A stretch of DNA of 64,000 nucleotides from Henckelia pumila (GCF_033568475.1 NC_133121.1:5642001-5706000), one strand, 5' to 3'. Positions 37,401-50,129 are shown, counted from the stretch's first letter. The notes: generated from the letters alone by a model not told the origin. Program-made: numbers and translations.

Positions 37401-38385
37401 TCCAGAATCCATAACCCAAGAATCAACCGGGCTTTTCATGAATAGTACTAAGGCATCGTGTACATCCTGATTAACAACATTAGCATTGTTCTTGAGTGAT
37501 TTGCAGTTCTTTTTCAGGTGACCAGTTTCACCACATCTTCAGCACTTCAATTTCTTTCGAAGGAATTTTTGTCTTCTCCATTCCTTGATTTGGATCTGCC
37601 ACGCCATCGGTTAGAGCTCTTTTCGTCATTCCTGTCTCTGCCTCTATTCTCGAGATTTAGGGCAGATCTCGATGATTTCCCTTCACCCGAATCCATCATA
37701 CGAACCTCTTCACCAAGAATTTATCTATGACATCATTGAATTGTAATTTTTTTTTTCCAGCAGAATTGCCGACGGCTGCCCGTATCGGCTCTCAAACATT
37801 TGGTAAAGACGCTAAAAGAATAAGTGCAAGAATCTCGTCATCAAATTTGATTTCAACCGATGTTAATTGGGAAACAATCGTGTTGAACTCATTGATGTGT
37901 CACGCCACCGAAGCACCTTCCTCCATCTTTAAGTTGAATAACTTTTTCATGAGGAACACTTTATTATTTGCTGATGGCTTCTCGTACATGTCCGACAAAA
38001 TGGAATCATCTCCTCCGTGGTATTTGCTTCCGCCACATTATGTGCCACGTTCTTTTCTAGGGTCAATCGTATTACACCTGACACCTGTCGGTCAAGGAGC
38101 TCCCACTCATCAGCCTCCATCTTTTCTGGATTTATTCCGGATAGAGGTTGATGCAGCTTCTTGCTATAAATATAATCTTTAATCTATAACCGCCAGAACG
38201 TGAAATCTGTATCGTCGAACTTATTGATTCCAGGTCACGATCCATAATTTTCGGCCATCGGTTCTCTTGCCTTAATAAAATTTCAAAAATTCTTTTCTGA
38301 TGTGGAAGGTCAGACAAAGCTACAACCACATAGCATACTCAGAATTTTAATAAATTTTTCACCAAGGCTTCCGGACACCGTAACA

Positions 38386-38397
38386 GCTCTGATACCA
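38386..38397 (-). other. Copia primer-binding site (initiator tRNA-Met)
   Basis: On the minus strand TGGTATCAGAGC starts two bases after the LTR end. This is the standard match to the 3' end of plant initiator methionine tRNA used by copia elements. Confidence 0.9.
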
Positions 38398-38399
38398 GT

Positions 38400-38872
38400 T
38401 GTTATGGATTATACCGAAACGATCATGACGATAATAAAATTGTGGAATAAAATAATCAACAAGAACACCAAATATTTACGTGGTTCATCCAATGTAGGCT
38501 ACGTCCACGAAGCTATTGCAAATATTTATTTCAGGGTGAAATATTATAAGTGTATACAAAACACTTTCTCTCATACTATCCCACACCCCGAGTATAACCG
38601 ATAAAATAATTTCTCTAACTCACACAGGAAAACACTCAAGAAACCTCTTTACTCTCTCTTATTAAAGAAGCTTTGTATTGCTTCGTTTTGAGATATTTAA
38701 ACTGAGGAAGGGTAGAGCTCCCAAAGCGTGTGAAATAAATATATTTCATCCGGCAACCAATAACCATCAGCTAGCCACCAATCGGATTAAATGCTTGTAT
38801 CCACCAAACTCAATTAATTCCCAAATTCATGTATATGTTTCCCGACAACTTCATAAATTATTTTACCTAACA
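38400..38872 (-). repeat. Copia LTR, right copy (5' LTR on the minus strand)
   Basis: 473 bp, bounded by TG...CA on the minus strand (TGTTAGGT...CCATAACA). It shares long identical blocks with 33970-34421, such as ACGTGGTTCATCCAATGTAG and CATCAGCTAGCCACCAATCG. Confidence 0.9.
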
Positions 38873-39013
38873 ATGGGGACTCCATCACACATGAGTTAGA
38901 TGTTCATTGGCTTATGCGGGGATTAAATTGAGGGATGTGCACGAACGGCAGGGACCTGAGGGGGGAGCAACATGACCAACCCCAGAGCATACCTCCACAA
39001 TATTTCAGCAGAG

Positions 39014-40403
39014 AATATTGATAAGTGCATTTTATGCACTTAATTTGCATATGATTTGACTTGGATTTTGTGATGTATCGAGTGAATTTTATGCGTATTT
39101 GTTGTTGTTTTTGTGAGATGCAAGGATTGGAGGAAAAGTAACGAAAAGAAACAAAAAAAGTAATTATGAAGCTGCAAGTTTACAAAATTACTGAAGCTGA
39201 TAGAGAAATTTAAATCCAATCTCCACGTTCAAAATGAATTTTAGGATGTTTTAAAGTTGTTTTCAAAATTTTAACTCAATCCGACGGCTAGAACTCAAGA
39301 TATGATTTTTGAATGAATTTTGCGCAATAAGGAGCAACACAGGGCGCACCCGCGCCTGGGACCGGGGCACCTGCTCCCTGTAGCCTCTCATTTCCGAAAA
39401 ATCTGATGCCGATCAACGCCCCCGCGCCCTCCTATCAGCGCACCTGCGCTCTAGAACAAAAAAACGTGGTGCTCCCGCGCTCGACTTGTCGTATTTTTGG
39501 AAAATTTTATTCTCGAATTTTGAAAAGGACTCTTGGGCATATATCAGGGGGGGGATCGAGGGTTTGCAGCGAAATTCGAAGGCTAGAGACGGCTAGAGAC
39601 CAAGGAGAAGGAAGAAGAAACATTCTTGGCACAAAGACGGACAAAGTAACTTCCAGAGACGGAAAAGCATCATCTACCTTCGTTTTTATTTCTTTTTTTT
39701 CTAATTTTTTATTGATGTTCAAGAACATGATTTGTTTGATTTTTATTTTCGTTATGAACTAATTCTTTTGTTTAGAGGGATGATGTAGTTTGACTTGAAA
39801 CCATGTTTTGATATTTTGATTGATAATATATTAGAATTCTTCATTTAGTTTTGTATTTTTCGAGAGAGAGAGACGATTTTAAATAGGACCATAGGAAAAT
39901 AAATCGTTGATGTTTATAAAGTTCGAGAGACATATAACTCCATTGAAGCCATTGTAAGAATTATTGTGATGTTTATCGAATTTGATATCTAAACTTTGAT
40001 TGAAATATTGAGTTTGATATTATATACGAATTGCTATTTGTCACTTGAGAAATAGAGTTGAAAATATTAGTAATTCTTGGTTAGCAAACTAGAAGAATTT
40101 ATGATATAGAATTCTTTAGGAATTAAACTGGTGGATAATCAAGTGAAGTTGAATATCTAGAATTCATCTTCTATTGAATTTTTCACTTGTGAACTCGTCG
40201 TTATTTAATTTTAATTATTGCATATTTTAGTTTTATTAAATTCAAACCCTTATTTGTATCTCTACATAAGATTAAGATTTGATTAGTTGCAAATATTTAA
40301 TATAATATCATTTTATTCATTCTCTGTGGGATCGATTTGAACTTAATTCCTATATTATAACTTGACAATGTACGCTTGCGAGCAAAAAACACGCAACAAA
40401 TAT
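39014..40403. mobile_element. Solo LTR of an Athila/Tat-type Gypsy element, perfect AATAT duplication
   Basis: LTR 39019-40398 (1380 bp), TGATAAGTGCATTTTATGCA ... AACACGCAACA, flanked by AATAT at 39014-39018 and 40399-40403. No internal region, so it is a solo LTR from recombination between two LTRs. Its start is related to the LTR start at 57349 and 63188 (TGATAAGTGTATTTTATACA). It carries several GCGC-CCGCGC words at 39330-39480, also like those LTRs. Inserted in the SINE. Confidence 0.88.
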
Positions 40404-40491
40404 GCTCCACACGAGGATCGAACCCGCAACGCTGAAGAATTTCTTCCCACGTTATCTCAAGCCTTACCAACTCGTCTATGTCTCTGTGGAC

Positions 40492-40636
40492 ATTATGATA
40501 TTATTATATATAACATATGAAACATGCTTTAGAATGAGAAATTACATCATAATTATTTGAAAAAACGTTAGAATAATATAGTGATCGATACAATAAATAG
40601 AATAGATGAAAAACGGGGAAAGTAACATTTTGGAAT
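40492..40636. other. Short AT-rich spacer
   Basis: AT-rich sequence right of the SINE head. Nothing further recognised. Confidence 0.4.
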
Positions 40637-41478
40637 ATGTAGGATGAAAAAAAAAAATTGGGTCATGTTATTTGTATTTTTTTTCATTTTTCGTTCTGTT
40701 AACGGTGAATTTGTATTTTTAGGCTTGTGAATTGTTTGTTATGATAAATTTGTAATTTTAGTCCTATAAAATTTTTTTAAATTTTTTTATCATTTAACTT
40801 ATATTTACTTTCATTTTTGGTCCTTTATGACCGAAAAACATGACAGATTCCGATAAAAAAAGAAAAAGAAATGAAAATAACATCAATTTAAAGGACAAAA
40901 AATAAAAACAATATACAAATTACAAGAATACAAATGAAAATAAAACATAACATGGCCAAAATTGAAAAAAAACATGCAAATTACAGGACTGAAAATAGAT
41001 ATTCACCATTAACATGACAAAAGTGAAAAAATTGCAAATACCAGAACAAAAAATGTAGTTCTCTTGAACATGTAAGTTTATCATTTTTTGTCCTGTTAAC
41101 AATGAATTTATATTTTTAACCTTGTAATTTGCATTTATTTTTTCATTTTAGGTCATGTTATAATGAATTTTAATTTTTAGTATTGTACCTTATATTTTTC
41201 ACTTTTGCTCTTATTATGTCGGAGTTCATAGTATTTGTCGGTAATTAAAAAAAAACTAAATGACCAAAAATGATAAAAATAAATAAATAAACATATACAA
41301 GTTAAAGGACAAATTAAAAATAGAAAAAATATATATATACAAGTTACATGAATAAAAATAAAAATTAATTGTAGCAAGATTAAAAAAAAAAACATACAAG
41401 TTAGAAGACTAGCTAAAATTTCAAATTATTCACCATTAACAAGACTAGAATTCTAGAAATATAAAAAATACAAATTAC
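40637..41478. repeat. Two adjacent foldback (palindromic) repeats
   Basis: Two consecutive hairpin-like units, about 40637-41053 and 41075-41478. In each, a left arm with TTTTTCNTTCTGTTAACGGTG or CCTGTTAACAATGAATTTAT is matched by a right arm with ATTCACCATTAACATGAC or ATTCACCATTAACAAGAC. Arms also contain repeated AATTTGTATTTTT / AAAAATACAAATT words. They look like related MITE-type elements lying side by side or one duplicated element. No coding sequence. Confidence 0.6.
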
Positions 41479-42633
41479 ATTACCGGAAAACGTGATTTTC
41501 TAATAAAGCTTTAGCCTTTATTAATATACGTGTTATAGTTGATTTTGCGTATATGAATTGTATATTTGGAAGTTTTTAAGAAATAGTCGAAGGATAATTA
41601 AGCCTCAACAAGCATATTTGTCTAGAACTAGTGATAGAGATGCACACGATATGAATACGTGAGATATGTACTAGGCAAATTTTGGTTTTTTGGAAATCAG
41701 AAAATTATGCAATAGTTTTTTTAAATAGATTCGCAGGATAATTATTTTTTTTTTCCTTTTTCTTTACGAGTACTAATTAGTCCTTTTTTTTAAAAAAAAA
41801 ATAGAGAGATCATGTCATTGGCTCATTTACACGTCGAAAATTAATCCATTTCTTAATTATTAACATTTTCAGGCATATAGTTAATTGAAACAGAATAATT
41901 ACATATCTAAATTTACTTTGATGTCATGTTGATATACCATCTCACGTAGTTCAAATTTAAGAACGACGAATTTTAAGAAGAGTCTAGCTAGCTCCATTAA
42001 TAGGATTAAACGTAAAAGTAATTGAGTATTGAGCTTGAGGGCCAAATTATACCACTATTTTCTAGAAACATAGAATTTGAATACACGACTTCCATAAATC
42101 TTTCTATTTATCTATCCAATTATATTTTAACAGTCTTTTCTCAATTTCTATTTTCAATAATCCTCATTAAAAAAAATATTTTTTGATTCTTGGTGGCACG
42201 GTAATTATTAATTATTCATGTACATGAATTTTATTTCTAGATCTTTCATTTCTTGACATTCGTTTTTTGTTTTGGTTATCCGATACCATTAAGGGTAATT
42301 AGAAATACATACGATCAAATTAGGAATTTTAATCGAATAAAACGTTTTTAGAAACTAGAATTGTGTACTTAATTACTCGTATTTAACTGGTACTAGCTAT
42401 CAAATCATGAATTAAAGAACGAACTAATTTTTTTTAAAAAAATTAAAATAAAAGTTAATAATTTTTAAAATTGAAACGACATAAATGTGGTATATATGTA
42501 ATTGGATATTGGTTACTGGTTCAAGGGTTTTTAGGAATCAAAATAAAAAAACAATTCACCACGATATCAAAATTAGTTAGTTAAAATAGTTTAACTTTAA
42601 TAAATAATATAGATGTTCCTGAATTTGATACAC
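41479..42633. other. AT-rich intergenic DNA
   Basis: No gene or bounded repeat recognised. AT-rich with a T run near 41738-41755 and scattered poly-A. Confidence 0.45.
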
Positions 42634-42634
42634 A

Positions 42635-42800
42635 AACACTCCTATGAGACGGACTTAATGGTCATTTATTTAAGACGGGTCTCTTGTATGGGTTATCCAT
42701 TAAAAAGTATTACATTTTATTTCAAAAATATTACTTATTATTATAAATATGGGTAGGGTTGACCCGTCTCACAAATAAGACTATCTCACACGAGTGTTAC
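42635..42800. mobile_element. MITE of the TGAGACGG/GACCCGTCTCA family, copy 2
   Basis: About 165 bp, beginning AACACTCCTATGAGACGG and ending GACTATCTCACACGAGTGTTA as inverted repeats. The core (GGTTATCCATTAAAAAGTAT, ATTATAAATATGGGTAGGGT) matches the copy at 33260-33423 almost base for base. Partial relatives are seen near 48397-48430 and 55830-55975. Confidence 0.82.
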
Positions 42801-44091
42801 TCTTGATTTTATTAGTCAAAGAGCTCAAACTATAGATGCCTTATGAGTTACGACATTCATTAATTTTTACAATAATGTGCGCCTAAAGGCTAAAAGTTTG
42901 GTACCTACTATGGTTATATCGGAGTTAATGATCATAACTAACAATCCCATACCTAAAACATCTTTCTTTGGGAAAACTGTGTTTCGAAATATCTGAGTGA
43001 ACAATCATAACTAACAATCCTAATATCCCATACCTGATTGTTTTTTTTTTGTTTTTGTTTTTTTTTATTTTGGTATTTTATGTTATATCAAACTCAATCT
43101 TAATCAAGTATTTGTTGATTTTCGATAATTTCAGTCATTTTTCATCAGAAGTGTCGATATGTTAGTATACATTTAAGCGCTACGTTAATATTGCATTAGT
43201 GTCACGTCAGCACCATATTAAAAAAAAACTAAATTTGCCACAAAACAAAAGAAAAAAGACAAAAATACCAAACTAACAATACAAATTACTAAAATTGCAA
43301 AGAGACAAACATGTATGACAAAAAAAATTACAATCTCTATTTTTAATAATATTTTAGTCGAACTTGTTCAATAATTACTAACTCCAAAATTTTTTTTTTT
43401 GTCCGTAAAATTACCAATGCTCCAATTGTATAGGTTTGTTTATTTTGCATACATTGAAACAGATAAGATCTCGAGTTCGAGACTCAATTGTGACAATCTA
43501 CTTCTCCAACTGAAAAAAAATTTATTTATATCAGAATTCTACTTCTCTTTGTTTGCTTTCTTTTTTTTTTTCCTACACAAAATATGTCTTATTGTAATTG
43601 ATTATTGACCATATCTAATAAATTTTTTAAATATCGATTATAGTTATAAATTATATAATTTGAAATTTGAAATGCATTTGTAATATATATGTTTCAGTTT
43701 TATAATTTAGTATTCCTTTAGGAATGATCAATATATCTAATTTTAATAATTGAAATAAAAGTATAATCCTTAAATTGGATTACCTAAACCACTGATGAAT
43801 ATGAAATCTACTTAATTATAAGATGATGAACAAAGAATTCAATTAATATATATAAACGTCAATATATGGTTAATAAAAGTGAAATATCTATTTCTTTAAA
43901 CTTCTTGTTAATTATAGCTAATTTAACAGAATTAACATTGTATAGTTATTTTGATGAAATATCATACGTGTATACATATATAATTTTGGGATGTCTTTAG
44001 AGTATGATCCTGAATAGAAGGCGCATAAAACTCAAATCAAATACGGGCTTGTGATCGAGTATGGTATTTTTGGCGACCCCGGGCTCGTCTA
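42801..44091. other. AT-rich intergenic DNA
   Basis: No gene. 43080-43340 has arms resembling the foldbacks at 40637-41478 (…AGACAAAAATACCAAAC…). A duplicated phrase CAATCATAACTAACAATCC / TGATCATAACTAACAATCCC lies at 42930-43020. The rest is plain AT-rich sequence. Confidence 0.4.
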
Positions 44092-44540
44092 CTTAAATTT
44101 TGGGGTGGTTCGGTACGGTATACCGCATACCGTACCGAATACCGCAAACCGTACAGGAAATTTCGATACCGAAATTTCCGATACCGATATCATATCGAAA
44201 ATTTTGGTATATCGAAATTTCGGTATGACATAAATCCATACCGATATCATACCGAATATCGAAATTCGGTACGGTATCGGTATGATACCGTGTATACCAA
44301 TTTTTTATACTATTTTTTTTTAAAAAATATCAGTATACACGGTATCATACCGATACCGTGTATACCGATTTTTTTCCGGTATACCGAAATACCGAAAATT
44401 TGAAAATCTTATACCGTTACCGATCATACCGTACCGAAATTTTTGGTAAACCAAAATTTTCGATATTTTCGGTTTTTTTTTCGGTACGGTAAAGACGGTA
44501 TGACGGCATTTTGATATGTTTTGTCAGCCCTACTTAAATG
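44092..44540. mobile_element. hAT-like element built of GGTATACCG palindromes
   Basis: Element 44100-44532 (433 bp) flanked by CTTAAATT (44092-44099) and CTTAAATG (44533-44540), 7 of 8 identical. Ends TTGGGGTGGTTCGG and, reversed, TAGGGCTGACAAAACA fit a hAT terminus. The inside is dense in GGTAT/ATACC/CCGATACC words, many self-complementary, so either strand could fold into long imperfect hairpins. Non-autonomous. Confidence 0.75.
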
Positions 44541-46532
44541 CAATGACTCAACACTAAACATTAGAACTAAGCACAAGTAATACAAAAGAAATAATAATTT
44601 TTTTTTTTAAATTTGTCTCCGCTCGATCGGTTAAAATTGACCGATCGAGCGGCCAAGAAATCCCAAACTCTCGGGTTTGGCAATTCACATGCACCGCTCG
44701 ATCGGTCAAATTGCACAGATCGAGCGGCTCCTTCAGTGCAGAAATCTGCCGATTTTTCTGGTGCTGTACTTGGCTAGATTCTTGTCATCTAACAATATGT
44801 AATTCAATATAACAAGGCTACACATATTAGAACAACATGTACAAGATACATGACAACTTTATTCAGAAGCCAAGCTTACAAGATACTACAAGTATTCAAA
44901 CTAACTTCAAGTTACATCCACTAGAGTTATATAAACACAACCAACTCATGCTATAAACATTAACTCCAGTTTTTGACAGCACTTGTACATTTATAGCCCG
45001 GAACGTCACTTCTCTAAACTTCCAATCACTCAAGACCTTCTACGACTCGGCCCTGCATCCTCTGTTGCAATGCACACACAAAACAAAATAACAGCCGGAC
45101 AAACCGGTAAGTATAAAACTTTGTATGAAACAACGGAAACATATATTGAAACATAGATAGCAAATTCCATGCATTTCAATATAAAAGACAATAAGAACTG
45201 CAAGGCCATTAGCTACACAATAAGAGTTCAAGGCCTAATGAACGACACGGTTTAGATGCTAAAACACACCACTCATCATCAGGCTCAAATTCATCACTGA
45301 TGCTATAACCGAAATCGATCTATCAATGATAAATACTCGTCATTGATACTTGATATCGAAGTTTATAACTCATCGACGATATCAGCAAGGCTTGAAGAAA
45401 TGTTAAGCACACATATTTAACAAGATGCATGACATAACCACAATCATCCTATCCTAGCTCAACAAGCATAACCAACAATATAAACATGTATGCCAAGTAA
45501 TGTGTGATTTAAGGGAATCGAGAAAATAAACTCGTCTCGACGAACAACCCCAACTTGATCATCGTTGTATCATACCTTAGTCGTGATAAAGAACGAGCTA
45601 GATCCACAAGCTACAAAATACACAATTGCAATCACAATTATGCTCAAGCTAAACTCAAATATCAAAGTCTAATGCTCACCAACTTTGATCAACTCTCTCC
45701 CAGTTCGAAACCGAAACTCCCGAAGTCGATGTCCTTTGATTAATTTTGAAATGAATGGTATTCAAGACCATAACATCAGCAAGCATTCATTTATACCACA
45801 GCTCAATCATACTGAGTCAAAATCTATCAACTTCGTAAACCGACGGCGTAACGGTAACAAAACCGGTAACCAAAACTCATAACCAAGAATTCTAACAACC
45901 ATATAAGTCTCATATACATATCATACCAACTAAATATCATCAAAATCCAGCCAAATCAAACAGCATAATTTTCGAATAAAAGCTGGAAATTCATATCAAT
46001 TTCAAATGACGTCCGTTCTTCGATCCGACTTCGATACAATCACGCATACAGGCTCAAGAACGCATAGCCATAATCGAATTCCAAGTTCTCCCAACAACAT
46101 ATTTTCGACATATACAGACTCAAGATAATACTTACATCACAACGAAGCTCTTGCTGCGAGGATTCCAAAACCGTGCTCATAATTTTATTAGGATTGACGG
46201 ATCTTGCACAATCAAAGTTTGAAGATGAAGATTCAAGGAAAAATGGAAGATCTCGAGTTCTTACTCTGAATTGGAATGTAAATCGGATACAAAAGAGAGA
46301 TTATACACGTACAAAGCCAATACAAGACATGTGTCCTCCACTAATCCAAGAAATTGCATTTTGGCCCCTCAAAACTTCACTATTTGCAATTCAGTGCTTA
46401 TGAAATCTTTTAATTCAATTTTAATCCTAAATAATTTAAGAATAGTAAAATTTAAATTCAAACTCCAAAATTCTCAAATTAAATATACTCGAATTAAAAT
46501 TAAATAATCTCGGGCCTTACGGTATTATATCA
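44541..46532 (-). mobile_element. Probable solo LTR of a Tekay/Del-like Gypsy element
   Basis: On the minus strand it starts TGATATAATACCGTAAGGCC then CGAGATTATTTAATTTTAAT, the start style of plant Tekay/Del chromovirus LTRs, and runs about 2 kb with no coding domain. Near the other end two CCGCTCGATCGGTCAA / CCGATCGAGCGG inverted repeats lie at 44630-44735, a pattern common in such LTRs. The exact inner end and target duplication were not found because a hAT element sits at that side. Solo LTR status is inferred from the lack of an internal region. Confidence 0.45.
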
Positions 46533-46614
46533 AGCATTGACGCGCATGGAACTATATCATAAAGAACAGAAGCTAGATAATTAAGTATCTACCTTCCTAG
46601 CTAGCTAGCAATTA
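46533..46614. other. Short spacer
   Basis: Unassigned spacer with a CTAGCTAGCTAGC run near 46598-46610. Confidence 0.4.
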
Positions 46615-46863
46615 TATAAATTAGGAAAAATTGATTTTTTGTCCCGTATGTTTGTCACTTTGCGATTTTTGTTCAGATTTCAGTTTTAGTCTTCACTTGG
46701 AGCAAAGAAAGTCAGTCCACCAGCTTGGCCACGAGGAATAATGGAAATTTTGACAGCAGGGTAAAAATCAGAACATGCAAGACTAAAACTGAAATATAAA
46801 AACATAGAGGACCTAAATCGCAAAGTAACAAAAGGACCAAAATGCAGTTTTTCCTATAAATTA
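46615..46863. mobile_element. Mutator-type MITE with perfect 9-bp duplication, GGPPS upstream region
   Basis: TATAAATTA occurs at 46615-46623 and 46855-46863 and encloses a 231-bp element. Its ends GGAAAAATTGATTTTTTGTC and, reversed, GGAAAAACTGCATTTTGGTC are inverted repeats that continue through CACTTTGCGATTT / TACTTTGCGATTT for about 50 bp. A 9-bp duplication is the Mutator hallmark. It ends about 286 bp before the GGPPS start codon. Confidence 0.88.
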
Positions 46864-47028
46864 ATATATTTTGATTTTGGTACACTACCTTTTTGTTTTC
46901 GACTATTTTGATTCAATTTATGATATGACATCGGAAAAAAATACTGATATGACAAACTCACACGTCAACAATCAAACCAAAATCACAAGAAAACGAATTA
47001 GTTAACGTGGAAAAAAAATAAATTTCCC

Positions 47029-47050
47029 TCTATATATATATATATACATA
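47029..47050 (+). promoter_or_regulatory. TATA region of the GGPPS gene
   Basis: CTCTATATATATATATATAC lies 95-110 bp before the ATG. It could serve as the core promoter, though it is also a TA microsatellite. Confidence 0.45.
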
Positions 47051-47124
47051 AACATTAATATCATTGAAGAAAGCACGCCAAGAACACGAATATTTAGTCA
47101 GCGGTGAAATCCCAAGAAATTTAG

Positions 47125-48249
<1,125 letters not shown>

Positions 48250-48757
48250 TAATGTTTGCACATGTAAGTAATTTGGAGATGAACGGTATCATGGATATTT
48301 ATTATCGTTCTGAAAAATAATATATTTGATATGAAAAGTGATATTTTGTCATGAGTAATTATGCTTTCAAATATGCGATTCGTTTCGTAAAATTTATTCG
48401 TGAGACAGTTTCACAGGATCGAGTTTTTGTGTAGCCGAAAATCGAATGTTTGTCTTGTATCTGTTGATTTTTGAAGTCTTAATTTCTTTTACCATTTAGA
48501 TTTTGCTGATATATACTTATAATTTAAATTGCTAATATATATTGTACGTGCTACGTTGCAAAACGGAGAGATATATTGTCAAAAACACAAAGATAAACGT
48601 TACTCAATTAACTAAATAAAATAGAATCTCAAAATCACAATAAGCGAGTATATAAAATCAAAATTGATATTTTCCAAAAGCAATAATATTCATTAGTGTT
48701 AGGTTGCAGTAAAAGGGAAACAAATCATGAAAAACTTTAATTGAGAGTAATTAAAAT
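48250..48757. other. GGPPS 3' region
   Basis: Holds the 3' UTR and AT-rich spacer. TTCGTGAGACAGTTTCACAGG near 48399 looks like an end fragment of the TGAGACGG MITE family. No gene. Confidence 0.45.
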
Positions 48758-49130
48758 GGTGACATAGAAGGCAGATTTTTATTGGCATTTGACAAGCAAA
48801 TCACTCCGTGGTCCATGGTGAACTACTAGCGATCCTGGAATATTACAGTGGGAGTTTGTGCAGATGAAATCACTCCGAAGTTATGAAAAGAACTTTAGTG
48901 ATGTCCAGTTAGCGACAAACTCTTTGTTGGCAGTGCAAGCAGTCACAGACCCACAAAAGGATCTGAGATACAGTGGAGTTTGTGCAGATGAAATTAGAAA
49001 AAACCTTCATCATGAACCTGAAATTTCAGATTTTATTCATGTAAAGCGTTTGACCAATACTGTGGCCCCCAATACTGTGGCCCATAGTATTGATTGTTTT
49101 GCTTCTTCCTCACATTCACCTTTTATTTGA
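48758..49130 (+). pseudogene. Remnant of an RNase H-like (RVT_3) domain
   Basis: An open stretch ending at 49130 reads …NSLLAVQAVTDPQKDLRYSG… followed by …FIHVKRLTNTVA…AHSIDCFASSS. This matches the second half of the plant RNase H-like domain (normally …DSLLAVQAIN…DLSYIG…FSHVRRQGNTVAHSLARFA), common in LINE-derived proteins. Only about 90 residues are left. The phrase CCAATACTGTGGCCC is doubled near 49057-49085, and a GTTTGTGCAGATGAAAT phrase occurs twice (48853 and 48977). It is a relic, not a working gene. Confidence 0.5.
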
Positions 49131-49234
49131 GTGAACGATGAGTTTTTTCTCGTGTCTAGTTGATTTTGTAACGAAAGATTATCATTAAAAAAATTTACAA
49201 GTTCTCTAAAAAAACGGTGACAATAAAACTGAAA

Positions 49235-49298
<64 letters not shown>

Positions 49299-50129
49299 GA
49301 GTGAATGTATTTTGATAGCATTTCCTCAATAGTTCAATAAAGATTATCAAGGGTGTTTATGTATGTCAATTTTATACAAGAAAAAGCAATGTACTGAATT
49401 CTGAAATGACATACAATACTAACTTACATATATATATATACATGCCGCTTTGGTAATGAACAGAGCAAGTTTAATTAAGATTTAGTTATGAACATGATCA
49501 TACGATGATGTGGAAAAATAACATATCTTGACGATACACAATATGTTTGATGTAAATGATTAGTTGAAGTATACAATGATTGTAGAATATTTAATGTAAA
49601 ATAATGTATAAATGATTGTCCGTAAAACTAACTCTCCTTAATCGTATATGAATTATTTGAAATATATTAGAGAATATTAGTTTTTTTAAAAAAAATAACT
49701 TGATCAAAATCATTTTGCTAACTATGTATGATCTTCATATATTTAGTGCTTCGTGATCGCGACTCACTTTAGTGCTTCATATTATTTTTTGTTACATGTA
49801 CATGATTATTTGGTTTAAAGTTTTTTAAAAATAGTATTTTAGTAGTATTTGAGCTTATTTTATCCTAATTTTTGTTTATAAAATATATAAAAAATTAGAT
49901 TTGATATTTTGATTTTATATATATATATACATATACATGTATATATATATTATCGTTTAGATTTTAAACTTTGGTACACATCCCTTTTAGATTGGATATA
50001 ATTTGACAAGACTTGTCCATGCATCCTAGTACCTTGTCATGTGCTTATGACAATTGAGTTGGTCGATGCTCACATCTGACACTGTGCTAAGAACCTCATG
50101 TGAGTCGGTTTTCTCGCATGAAAAAAAAA
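49131..50129. other. AT-rich intergenic DNA with (TAA)n microsatellite
   Basis: A (TAA)n run of about 20 units lies at 49238-49298. A TA/TACATA run is at 49915-49950. No gene. Confidence 0.55.

Larger units (their letters stand above)
32372..38872 (-). mobile_element. Ty1/copia LTR retrotransposon (Tnt1/Tork-like), broken
   Basis: LTRs at 32372-34421 (holding a later hAT insertion; about 480 bp without it) and 38400-38872 (473 bp). Each ends in the sequence CCTAACA or its partner TGTT. Primer-binding site beside the right LTR and a purine-rich tract beside the left LTR set the direction as minus. Domain remnants in minus-strand order are gag with a CCHC knuckle (about 38300-37500), protease (about 37450-37300), integrase (about 37240-35840), reverse transcriptase with the YVDD box (about 35830-35110) and RNase H (about 34930-34490): the copia order. 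Phrases such as SQEEYVKKVVNRFNMDEAKA and SEAEYVAVKDAIKEMIWLRS match Tnt1-type elements. The element is broken, with at least about half a dozen breaks. The two LTRs differ at roughly 9% of sites by eye, suggesting an insertion a few million years ago. It sits inside the SINE, with only an imperfect 5-bp duplication. Confidence 0.9.
32347..40491 (-). mobile_element. tRNA-type SINE (minus strand), split by two later insertions
   Basis: Three pieces belong to one SINE of the family seen whole at 53664-53915: head 40404-40491 (A-box-like GACGAGTTGGTAAGGC, B-box GGTTCGATCC), middle 38873-39018 and tail about 32350-32371. The head and middle are separated by a solo LTR at 39019-40398; the middle and tail are separated by a copia element at 32372-38872. 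AT-rich ATTATNATATTATTATATATA-like sequence flanks both outer ends and may be its target duplication. The SINE is the oldest layer of this nest. Confidence 0.7.

Noticed and set aside
34493-38182. Minus-strand frames with RNase H, reverse transcriptase and integrase features as host genes
   Set aside because: They lie between paired LTRs with primer site and purine tract, in copia order. They are parts of a broken retrotransposon.
49037-49321. Minus-strand frame with poly-Ile
   Set aside because: It is a translation of the (TAA)n microsatellite.
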